NCBI GenBank assembly: GCA_943326215.1
Contig: CALPSK010000051.1
Location: 1 to 6,576 of the forward strand
Direction: 5' to 3'
From: Sediminibacterium ginsengisoli
Lineage (GTDB): Bacteria; Bacteroidota; Bacteroidia; Chitinophagales; Chitinophagaceae
DNA length: 6,576 nt
Part shown: positions 1 to 6,576 of the stretch, one piece after another
How positions within the stretch are numbered: position 1 is the first letter of the stretch
How the letters are laid out: the number at the start of each line of letters is the position of its first letter
The notes under the pieces: model-generated
The model's database searches: none
What the model saw: the letters and a program-made list of their open reading frames with translations, nothing else
What the model was told of the DNA's origin: nothing
Translations under genes and position numbers: made by a program

Positions 1-2379
1 GGGGAAGAAGATAATGAGTTTATACCTTTATTTTCATTTAATGAGCAGGGGGAAGAGAATGAGCCAGAAATGGTGATTGATTCTTTATTACCCATTCTGC
101 CACTTCGTAATACGGTCCTATTTCCGGGCGTGGTTATTCCTATTACGGTGGGAAGAGATAAGAGCATTCAGGCTGTAAAGGCTTCTTATAATAAGGATAA
201 ATTAATTGGAGTGGTTTCTCAGAAGGATGGCAATATTGAGGATCCTACACCCGCCGATTTATGTCAAATTGGTACCGTTGCAAAAATCATTAAAATGATT
301 AAAATGCAAGACGGAGGTACCACTATTATTATTCAAGGGAAAAAGCGATTTGAATTATTGGAGATGAAAGAAGAAGATCCTTTTTTCAAAGCCAGTGTGA
401 AAGTATTAGTAGAAGATAAAGTAGATAAAGAGAACCAAGATTTTCAAGCCTACTTATCCAATATAAAAGATTTAGCCACTCAAATTATTCAGTTGTCTCC
501 TAATTTTCCATCCGAGGCAGCCATGATTTTAAAAAATATTGAAAGCCCTTTATTTTTAATCAATTTTGTAAGTAGTAATTTAAGTGTAGATGTAAATGAT
601 AAGCAAGCCTTATTAGAGCAACACAATATCAAGCTTAGGGCAGAAAAATTAATTCAGTTCTTACAACAAGAATTACAATTTGTTGAATTAAAAAATAAGG
701 TGGCCAACAAAACGCGCACCGAAATAGATAAGCAACAACGCGATTACTTTTTACAACAACAATTAAAAAGTATTAAGGATGAATTAGGCGGAGACCCCAA
801 TGAGCGCGAAGTAGCGGAGATGAAAAAGAAGGCAGAAGGCAAGAAGTGGCCAGAAGCTGCTAAAAAATTATTTCAAAATGGTTTGGAGAAATTGGAGCGT
901 ATGCATCCAAGCACGCCAGACTACTCTGTGGTGTATAATCATTTAGACTTATTATTAGACCTTCCTTGGGAAGAATATACAGCAGACAACTACGATTTAA
1001 AAAATGCTAAAAAAGTTTTAGACGCCGACCATTATGGTATGGGTAAAATAAAAAATAGAATTTTAGAGTACTTGGCTGTGCTTAAAATTAAAGGCGATAT
1101 GAAAAGCCCTATTCTATGTTTTTTAGGCCCTCCAGGTATTGGTAAAACTTCTTTAGGAAAATCTATTGCGCATGCCATTGGTAGAAAATATATTAGAGTA
1201 AGCCTGGGTGGCTTGCACGAGGAAAGTGAAATTAGAGGACACCGTAAAACCTATATTGGCGCCATGCCAGGTAGAATTGTACAAAGTCTGCGTAAGGTGA
1301 AGACCTCTAACCCTGTTATGATATTGGATGAGATAGATAAAATAGGCAGCGACCATAGAGGCGACCCATCTTCTGCTTTATTAGAAGTATTAGATCCAGA
1401 GCAGAACCATAGTTTTTATGATAACTACTTAGAATCGGAATATGATTTAAGTAAAACCTTATTTATTGCAACGGCCAATGATATTAGCCGTATTCAACCC
1501 GCACTTAGAGACCGTTTAGAAATAATTGATTTAAGTGGGTATGCAGTGGAAGAAAAAATTGAAATTGCGAAAAGACATTTACTGCCTAAGCAAAGACAAG
1601 CCCATGGATTAGATAAAATTAATTTCAAGGTACTTGACAATGTACTTGAGAAAGTGATTGAAGATTATACCAGAGAAAGTGGTGTGCGGGAACTGGACAG
1701 ACAGCTGGCTTCCATTATGCGTTATCAAGCAAAAGAATTAGCCTATAAGCATAAAGTGAAACCCACTGTTACTAAAACCGATTTACATAAAATTTTAGGA
1801 CAGGCTAGGTATAGTAATGAAATATATAAAACCGTAAACATGCCAGGGGTGGCAGTGGGTTTGGCCTGGACTTATGTAGGAGGAGATATTTTATTTATAG
1901 AAGTATTACTTGCTGAAGGTAAAGGTGGTTTAAAGCTTACTGGTAACCTTGGTAATGTAATGAAAGAAAGTGTGGACACGGCCCTTACTTATTTACAAAG
2001 TAATGCCAAAAAAATTGGGGTTGACCCGACTTTGTTTACCACAAAGTCAATTCATGTGCATGTGCCTGAAGGGGCTGTGCCTAAGGATGGTCCTAGTGCA
2101 GGTATTACTATGCTAACCGCACTTACTTCTGCCTTCACGGGTAGAAAAGTAAAACCTTATTTAGCCATGACGGGTGAAATAACACTACGTGGCCAGGTAC
2201 TTCCTGTAGGGGGCATTAAAGAAAAAATATTAGCAGCTAAAAGAGCGGGTATGAAAGAAATTATACTTTGCTGGCAGAATGAAAAAGATATCAATGAAAT
2301 TGACCATAGTTTTATTAAAGGGCTACAGTTTCATTATGTAAAAAATATGCAACAAGTGCTTGACCTAGCATTAGTTTAA
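1..2379 (+). CDS. lon: Lon ATP-dependent serine protease (endopeptidase La), 5'-partial
   Basis: Cytoplasmic AAA+ protease that unfolds and degrades misfolded and regulatory proteins. The frame is open from base 1, so the ATG at 70 is probably internal: the 23 preceding codons encode an acidic stretch (9 Asp/Glu, no Lys/Arg) like the N-terminal extension of Bacteroidota Lon, and the true start lies upstream. Numbering from that Met, the substrate-binding LON domain begins at about residue 6 ([14 protein letters not shown]). A helical/coiled region with [15 protein letters not shown] lies at 226-240. The AAA+ module has Walker A GPPGIGKT (353-360), Walker B MILDEID with D420/E421, sensor-1 N470, arginine finger R482 and sensor-2 R540. 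The C-terminal protease domain has PKDGPSAG with catalytic S676 and GGIKEK with K719, the same 43-residue Ser-Lys spacing as E. coli S679/K722. All catalytic residues are present and the 3' end is intact (TAA at 2377-2379). porQ follows after 17 bases and is probably co-transcribed. Confidence 0.97.
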   Translation, partial: GEEDNEFIPLFSFNEQGEENEPEMVIDSLLPILPLRNTVLFPGVVIPITVGRDKSIQAVKASYNKDKLIGVVSQKDGNIEDPTPADLCQIGTVAKIIKMIKMQDGGTTIIIQGKKRFELLEMKEEDPFFKASVKVLVEDKVDKENQDFQAYLSNIKDLATQIIQLSPNFPSEAAMILKNIESPLFLINFVSSNLSVDVNDKQALLEQHNIKLRAEKLIQFLQQELQFVELKNKVANKTRTEIDKQQRDYFLQQQLKSIKDELGGDPNEREVAEMKKKAEGKKWPEAAKKLFQNGLEKLERMHPSTPDYSVVYNHLDLLLDLPWEEYTADNYDLKNAKKVLDADHYGMGKIKNRILEYLAVLKIKGDMKSPILCFLGPPGIGKTSLGKSIAHAIGRKYIRVSLGGLHEESEIRGHRKTYIGAMPGRIVQSLRKVKTSNPVMILDEIDKIGSDHRGDPSSALLEVLDPEQNHSFYDNYLESEYDLSKTLFIATANDISRIQPALRDRLEIIDLSGYAVEEKIEIAKRHLLPKQRQAHGLDKINFKVLDNVLEKVIEDYTRESGVRELDRQLASIMRYQAKELAYKHKVKPTVTKTDLHKILGQARYSNEIYKTVNMPGVAVGLAWTYVGGDILFIEVLLAEGKGGLKLTGNLGNVMKESVDTALTYLQSNAKKIGVDPTLFTTKSIHVHVPEGAVPKDGPSAGITMLTALTSAFTGRKVKPYLAMTGEITLRGQVLPVGGIKEKILAAKRAGMKEIILCWQNEKDINEIDHSFIKGLQFHYVKNMQQVLDLALV

Positions 2380-2384
2380 ATCCC

Positions 2385-2392
2385 TAGCTTTG
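2385..2392 (+). promoter_or_regulatory. Candidate Bacteroidota -7 promoter element (TAGCTTTG) before porQ
   Basis: TAGCTTTG fits the Bacteroidota primary-sigma -7 consensus TAnnTTTG exactly and lies in the 17-base lon-porQ gap, ending 4 bases before the porQ ATG. A TTG at 2360-2362 could serve as a -33 element, but the 22-base spacing is slightly longer than usual (about 19). If used, transcription would begin almost at the ATG, giving a leaderless or nearly leaderless porQ mRNA. The match is short and could be chance in AT-rich DNA. Confidence 0.25.
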
Positions 2393-2396
2393 TTCT

Positions 2397-3437
2397 ATGA
2401 GAAGGGGGACATTCAAATTAAGTTGTAAACTATTCATTATTGTTTTCATTGCATTTTTTGTAAGCGCAAGCCCTTTGCGCGCTCAGCAATATAGTACCAA
2501 TGAGGTCTATCAATTTTTAACCTTACCCTATAGTGCAAAAGCTACTGCCTTAGGAGGCGTTAATATTAGTAATCTTGGCTCCGATTTAGGACTAGCAATG
2601 TATAACCCTGGTTTATTAGATCCATCTATGGATAAAATGCTTCATTTAAGTGTGAAGTCTTATTTTTCTGACATAAAGCAATACGATTTTAGCGGAGCCC
2701 ATTATATACCCAAGAAAAATTGGGTCCTTGGTTGGGGCTTACATTATATGGGGTATGGGAATATTAAAATGACCGATGTATCGGGCAATGAGATGGGTAA
2801 TTTTATAGCCAATGATTATGTAGCAGAAGTCTCAATGGCTTCAGCCTTTAAAAAAAATATAAACCTAGGAGCTACGCTTAAATTAATACAATCCAATTAT
2901 GGAATTTATAAATCTACTGGCCTAGCCATGGATTTATCCATGGTTTATACTTCATCAAACAGATTATTACGCGCCAGTATACTTGCCAATAATGTGGGAG
3001 GCCAGCTTTCCTCTTACACAGAAAAAGAAAGGCTGCCTTTAAACATAATTATGGGGGTATCTAAAAAATTAGAAAGTGCACCTATTCAATTTTCTTTCAC
3101 AGCACAAAGGCTTTCTATTTGGAATAATACTTTGTATGACCCAGGTTTTTATAATGCGCAAGGGTATAAGACCCCTTCAGCTGTTCAAGATATTTTCAAC
3201 CATATCATCATTGGTGCTGAAGCAAATCTTGGCGAACAAGTAAGTCTTGACTTTGGCTATAATTTTTTGAGACGCTTCGATTTAAACATTCAAAACCAGC
3301 AAAATTGGTTCAATGGATTTAGTGCAGGACTTAGTTTTAAATTACCTCGTGTGACTATTCAGTATGGCAATGCTTTTTTTCAAAGAAATTTATACCACCA
3401 TTTCTCTATTTTCTATTCCTTAAAAAATGCGCGTTAG
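2397..3437 (+). CDS. porQ: Type IX secretion system protein PorQ (outer-membrane beta-barrel)
   Basis: PorQ belongs to the FadL/PorV-like barrel proteins of Bacteroidota. In Porphyromonas it is part of the cell-surface complex that processes and anchors T9SS cargo. The 346-residue product has a signal peptide: basic start (MRRGTFKLSCK), hydrophobic core at 12-24 and a likely cleavage after LRA at residue 29. The mature start carries the family signature QFLTLPYSAKATALGG (39-54), followed by an Asn-Pro motif (MYNPGLLDP, 68-76). The rest alternates hydrophobic and polar residues with many Tyr/Phe/Gly, as expected of barrel strands, and the length fits the family. The ATG at 2397 is chosen because it directly precedes the signal peptide. 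No Shine-Dalgarno sequence is visible, which is common in this phylum. Assignment is by recognition of the N-terminal signature and architecture; another PorV-like barrel paralogue is the main alternative. Confidence 0.82.
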   Translation: MRRGTFKLSCKLFIIVFIAFFVSASPLRAQQYSTNEVYQFLTLPYSAKATALGGVNISNLGSDLGLAMYNPGLLDPSMDKMLHLSVKSYFSDIKQYDFSGAHYIPKKNWVLGWGLHYMGYGNIKMTDVSGNEMGNFIANDYVAEVSMASAFKKNINLGATLKLIQSNYGIYKSTGLAMDLSMVYTSSNRLLRASILANNVGGQLSSYTEKERLPLNIIMGVSKKLESAPIQFSFTAQRLSIWNNTLYDPGFYNAQGYKTPSAVQDIFNHIIIGAEANLGEQVSLDFGYNFLRRFDLNIQNQQNWFNGFSAGLSFKLPRVTIQYGNAFFQRNLYHHFSIFYSLKNAR

Positions 3438-3453
3438 TTCTTTTTTTTAGGGA
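3416..3453. terminator. Candidate weak bidirectional hairpin at the convergent porQ/PBP1A junction
   Basis: An imperfect inverted repeat brackets the overlapping stop codons: six A (3422-3427) can pair with six T (3443-3448), extended outward by T-A, C-G and C-G pairs with one bulged T, and by a G-T and a T-A pair. The loop is about 15 bases. Because the stem is A-rich on one side and T-rich on the other, each strand also has a T tract close to its gene end. The stem is mostly A-T and marginal in stability, so this is only a candidate terminator for both transcripts. Confidence 0.3.
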
Positions 3454-5881
3454 AGACTGCTTTTGGTTTTGCAGCTTCTTTATTCGCCTTTGGCTTTGTA
3501 TCTTTAGATTTTGTATCCTTAGAATTATTTTTTATAGGAGCTGCAGTTTTATTAGGAGCTATATTTTTTACAGGCAAATTATTTTTAACAGGGCTAGCTA
3601 TTTCAGCATCGGGTAGGGTGTAATCCGATTCTGCTTTAATTTCTTCTGTGTTAATAATATCCTCTATACCTTCTAAGCCGGTACTATCTTTGGAAACAAA
3701 ATCTACATTGAAATCGTTTAGCATACTTATGGGTCTTTCAAAACTTGCATTCGCATCTAAATTACATGCAGGGTCTGCAGCTACCTTACTCATAAAATAA
3801 GCCCAGATTGGCAGGGAAGCATGAGCACCTTGTCCAAAATAATTATCAGAAAATCTTATATAACGGTCGTCGCAACCTACCCAAGCACCTGCTAATAATT
3901 GTGGAGTATAACCCATAAACCATAAGTCGCTATTATCATTGGTCGTTCCTGTTTTACCTGCAATAGATTGTGTAGGGACTGCGTATGAATACATACTTCT
4001 TCCCGTTCCTTTCTGCATAACACCTTGCATCATACTTACAACAGAGTAAGCAGTTACATCACTAATTACTTTTCTTCTTTGAGGAGAATAACTTTCTAAA
4101 ACATTACCATTCTTATCTTCAATTCTATTAATAAAAAAGGGTTGGGCATTATAACCTGCTCCTGGGAACATGGTATAGGCTTGTACCATCTCAAAGAGTG
4201 AAATTTCAACGGCACCTAATGCAATAGAGGGATAAGGTTGTATATCAGACTTTACATTACACTTTTTTAAATATTCTACAAACTGTTTAGCCGCATCATT
4301 GCTATTGCCATTAATTTGTTTCATGATATAGGCCGAGGAACAGTTTCTTGATTCTGCTAAAGCCTGTGCCATAGGAATAGACTGGAAGGTGCAAGTTTTA
4401 GGGGTATTAGGCACCATACCATAACCATCAAAATTTTGTTGTACATCTTGTACAATAGTATTGGGGGTAAAGCCTGCTTCTTCAATAGCTAAAGAATACA
4501 ATAAAGGTTTAATGGTAGAACCCACTTGTCTTTTTGTATTAATATTAACGTGATCGTATTTAAATGTTTTAAAGTCTACGCCGCCCACCCAAGCTTTTAC
4601 TTCTCCAGTGAAAGGGTCTACGGCTAAAAATCCTGTTTGTAAAGTTTGCTTATGATACTTTAAAGAATCATAAGGAGTCATGACGGTATCAATAAAACGG
4701 TTTTTATTCCAAGCAAAAACACGCATGGGTAGGGGCTCGTCGAAAGTTTTTCTAATAGCTTCCTCTTCCATCTCTTCTTTTTTCAAATTCTTCCACCTGT
4801 CGGTTTGTTTCACCGCTAGCTCTAGTTGGGCGCTAAACTCTTTCCAAATAGTTCCCGATTTAATATTGGCTTGTTGGTTAAATTGTTTTTGTAAATAAGA
4901 CATATGCTGGGCTACTGCCTGTTCTGCATACAATTGCATTCTAGGATTAATAGTGGTATAAATTTTTAAACCATCTCTGTATAAATCGTAAGGGTCGCCA
5001 TTATTCTTTTTATGTTCTTTACACCATTTTTTCATGTACTCGCCAAGGGTCATTCTGAAATAGGGGCCAAGGCCATTGTTTTGATCTAGCTTTTTAAAAT
5101 TAGTGGCAATAGGCAAGTTTTTAAGTTCTGTTGCTTGGTCTTGACTTATATATTTTTGTCCTGCCATTCTGCTAATCACTAAGTTTCTTCTTTCCAAGGC
5201 CAACTTAGGATTTCTATTGGGATTGTATTTAGTAGGCGCATTAATCATGCCTATTAATAAGGCCGCTTCTTCCACTGTTAAGCGGTCTGGCTCTTTTTGA
5301 AAAAAAGTTCTTGATGCATTGCTTACACCAAAAACATTCTCACTAAAGGGAACGGTGTTTAAATAAAGGGTAATAATTTCTTGCTTGGTAAAATTGCGCT
5401 CTAGTTTAATGGCAATTATACTTTCTTTTATTTTTTGAATAACACGAAGCAATTTATTTTTAGTGCCCCAGTTATCGGTAAATAAATTTTTAGCAGTTTG
5501 CATGGTTATGGTAGAAGCGCCACCTTGACTCCCTAAAAAGGCAATGGCTCTTATAAGACCTTCTCCATCTACTCCATAGTGGTCATAGAATCTTTTATCC
5601 TCGGTAGCTACCAATGCTTGCAATAAATAAGGGCTAATATCTCTATACTTTACAGTAATACGGTCCTCTAAATAAAACTTACCCATGGGTGTACCGTCCT
5701 GCGCATAAACCTGGCTGGCCAAAGAAGCAGTAGGGTTTTCAATATCATCTAAGTCGGGCATATCGCCAATCCAACCGAAGTTCAACATTAAAATAAATAA
5801 TAAAAATACACCCGCAGAAATAAAATAGTATTTCCAAAAAAGGCGTACCCAATTCTTAGGCTTATTTGAATCTTGACTCAC
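3434..5881 (-). CDS. Class A penicillin-binding protein 1A (bifunctional transglycosylase/transpeptidase)
   Basis: Inner-membrane enzyme that polymerises lipid II into glycan strands and cross-links them in the periplasm. The 815-residue product has a short cytoplasmic N-terminus and one membrane anchor (about 14-37). The GT51 glycosyltransferase follows: EDKRFYDHYG with catalytic E94, GASTITMQ (121-128), KIKE with second acidic residue E153, and LNTVPFSENVFGVSNAS (174-190). After a linker (about 260-410) comes the transpeptidase: STIK with acylated S455 and K458, SRN at 511-513, and KTGT at 643-646. All catalytic motifs are intact. The start is GTG at 5881: the in-frame codons back to the upstream stop contain no ATG, and the next Met (32) lies inside the membrane anchor. 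The C-terminus has an acidic segment (731-762) and then a Lys-rich tail (763-815). The gene lies 11 bases after a PorW/SprE-like gene, so the two are likely one operon. It could be labelled mrcA/ponA; it lacks the extra C-terminal domain of PBP1C. Confidence 0.95.
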   Translation of the reverse strand: MSQDSNKPKNWVRLFWKYYFISAGVFLLFILMLNFGWIGDMPDLDDIENPTASLASQVYAQDGTPMGKFYLEDRITVKYRDISPYLLQALVATEDKRFYDHYGVDGEGLIRAIAFLGSQGGASTITMQTAKNLFTDNWGTKNKLLRVIQKIKESIIAIKLERNFTKQEIITLYLNTVPFSENVFGVSNASRTFFQKEPDRLTVEEAALLIGMINAPTKYNPNRNPKLALERRNLVISRMAGQKYISQDQATELKNLPIATNFKKLDQNNGLGPYFRMTLGEYMKKWCKEHKKNNGDPYDLYRDGLKIYTTINPRMQLYAEQAVAQHMSYLQKQFNQQANIKSGTIWKEFSAQLELAVKQTDRWKNLKKEEMEEEAIRKTFDEPLPMRVFAWNKNRFIDTVMTPYDSLKYHKQTLQTGFLAVDPFTGEVKAWVGGVDFKTFKYDHVNINTKRQVGSTIKPLLYSLAIEEAGFTPNTIVQDVQQNFDGYGMVPNTPKTCTFQSIPMAQALAESRNCSSAYIMKQINGNSNDAAKQFVEYLKKCNVKSDIQPYPSIALGAVEISLFEMVQAYTMFPGAGYNAQPFFINRIEDKNGNVLESYSPQRRKVISDVTAYSVVSMMQGVMQKGTGRSMYSYAVPTQSIAGKTGTTNDNSDLWFMGYTPQLLAGAWVGCDDRYIRFSDNYFGQGAHASLPIWAYFMSKVAADPACNLDANASFERPISMLNDFNVDFVSKDSTGLEGIEDIINTEEIKAESDYTLPDAEIASPVKNNLPVKNIAPNKTAAPIKNNSKDTKSKDTKPKANKEAAKPKAVFPKKKN
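3495..3524 (-). repeat. 15-bp direct repeat, two copies, in the PBP1A C-terminal tail
   Basis: Two adjacent 15-base units, TTTGTATCTTTAGAT and TTTGTATCCTTAGAA as read on the plus strand, match at 13 of 15 positions. They are in frame with the penicillin-binding protein gene and encode a doubled SKDTK unit in its Lys-rich tail. This looks like a small in-frame duplication, and such a site could vary in copy number between strains. Confidence 0.75.
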
Positions 5882-5892
5882 TACTATTTTAA

Positions 5893-6576
5893 TTAAGGTT
5901 TATAAATATTTTTAAACATAAACTGCTGATATTGTTTCAAATCGGCCTCGTCTTTTATAAGCAGTATGTTTGACTTGCTTAATAAGTATATTTCATATTG
6001 CTTCGAAGGTACAAATGATATGATCTCCTTATTCAACCTCGGCTTTATTTTATTCAAATAATTTTTAGCAAGCTGGCTGTTTTCAAATGACCCAATCCAA
6101 ACAATATAGCTACTCTCATTAAACTGTACGTAAGTTACATTTAATTTTTCTTTTATAAATTCATCATTATTCAGATAGGTAAAGGCGGTTTGCATCTCCT
6201 TTACAAATGCGGCGCTCACCTTTTGGGTGGCAAAAGCAATATAATGTTGTTCACTACTATCATTGGTGAAGGGAAGGGGCGGTATTACAGGTGCTGTAGC
6301 AATTACTTTAGAAATGGCGGTATCCTTATTTAAATTTTCATTTGACATTGCCGAAGTGGACGTCTTTGCAGGGACTAGTTTTGTAATTGAATTACTAGCT
6401 AATTCAGTAGAAACCGTGTTTGCTGTAGCACTAGTATCTAATATTTTCTTGTTAAGATTTAATTTACTTAAATAGGTTTCTGTTTGTTTTCTATTTTTTA
6501 ATTCCTCAATTATATTTTTTGCCCTATCTCTTAGTTTTTCATTGGTATTTTGAAGTACAATAGAATCTAATAAAAC
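5893..6576 (-). CDS. C-terminal part of a PorW/SprE-like T9SS/gliding protein, 5'-partial
   Basis: The frame is open from the right window edge to the TAA at 5893-5895, giving 227 C-terminal residues. The Met at 6348 (residue 77) is not a credible start, because coding continues upstream of it without a stop. Residues 2-38 are helical and charged (RAKNIIEELKNRKQTETYL), like the end of a TPR array. Residues about 46-106 form a Ser/Thr/Ala/Asn-rich linker ending in PPLPF. Residues about 108-226 form a compact domain with EQHYIAF, YIVWIGSFENSQLAKNYL (157-174), YEIYLLSKSN (194-203) and a final YQQFMFKNIY. This order matches what I know of the C-terminus of PorW/SprE, large TPR lipoproteins required for type IX secretion and gliding. 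The lipobox and most TPRs would lie outside the window. The PBP1A gene follows after 11 bases. The alternative is another Bacteroidota TPR protein ending in a SPOR-like domain. Confidence 0.62.
   Translation of the reverse strand, partial: VLLDSIVLQNTNEKLRDRAKNIIEELKNRKQTETYLSKLNLNKKILDTSATANTVSTELASNSITKLVPAKTSTSAMSNENLNKDTAISKVIATAPVIPPLPFTNDSSEQHYIAFATQKVSAAFVKEMQTAFTYLNNDEFIKEKLNVTYVQFNESSYIVWIGSFENSQLAKNYLNKIKPRLNKEIISFVPSKQYEIYLLSKSNILLIKDEADLKQYQQFMFKNIYKP

Noticed and set aside
1153..1356. Minus-strand open frame of 67 codons inside lon
   Set aside because: It lies opposite the intact Walker A/B region of Lon, has no recognisable domain, and is explained as a shadow of a strongly conserved gene.
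3428..3433. TGCGCG as a palindromic operator at the convergent junction
   Set aside because: It is too short, lies within the last porQ codons and the loop of the A/T hairpin, and has no partner half-site.
4680..4898. Plus-strand open frame of 72 codons inside the PBP1A gene
   Set aside because: It is antisense to the interdomain linker of an intact PBP; the Ser/Phe-rich product is typical of the complement of Lys/Glu-rich coding sequence.
3434..5881. PBP1C-type identity, suggested by STITMQ
   Set aside because: The protein has a PBP1A-like interdomain linker and lacks the additional C-terminal domain of PBP1C; it ends in a charged low-complexity tail.
5893..6348. A separate 151-residue gene beginning at the ATG at 6348
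   Set aside because: The same frame stays open for 76 more codons to the window edge, with TPR-like helical sequence, so the Met is internal to a larger protein.
6263..6475. Plus-strand open frame of 70 codons near the right edge
   Set aside because: It is antisense to the PorW/SprE-like gene, whose frame runs uninterrupted to the window end. The apparent hydrophobic protein is the complement of the Ser/Thr/Ala-rich linker.

Overview
The window looks like a piece of a Bacteroidota chromosome, probably from the Chitinophagia/Sphingobacteriia side of the phylum. This rests on AT-rich coding sequence, gene starts without a Shine-Dalgarno sequence, a Bacteroidota-style acidic N-terminal extension on Lon, a PorQ-type outer-membrane protein, and a Bacteroidota-type PBP1A. 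The class-level placement is an inference; there is no rRNA or other taxonomic marker here.

Layout: the plus strand carries lon (5' end outside the window, stop at 2379), then after 17 bases porQ (2397-3437). The minus strand carries, in transcription order, the 3' end of a gene entering from the right edge (6576 to 5893), with a C-terminal domain resembling that of the type IX secretion/gliding lipoprotein PorW/SprE, then after 11 bases a class A penicillin-binding protein gene (5881-3434). The two transcription units converge and overlap by 4 bp at their stop codons. The window is almost entirely coding: the only gaps are 17 and 11 bases, no gene-free stretch approaches 300 bases, and I see no RNA gene, mobile element, CRISPR array or attachment site.

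How the genes fit together: Lon is the cytoplasmic ATP-dependent quality-control protease. PorQ is an outer-membrane component of the type IX secretion system (T9SS), part of the PorU-PorV-PorQ-PorZ attachment complex in species that have it. PorW/SprE proteins are TPR lipoproteins needed for T9SS function and gliding. PBP1A polymerises and cross-links peptidoglycan, the layer that T9SS components must span. The region is therefore best read as envelope biogenesis plus T9SS housekeeping, with T9SS-linked genes on both sides of a peptidoglycan synthase. I found no convincing new system. The points worth a second look are the T9SS context of the right-edge gene, the stop-overlap junction, a possible promoter directly in front of porQ, and the two-part charged tail of the PBP.
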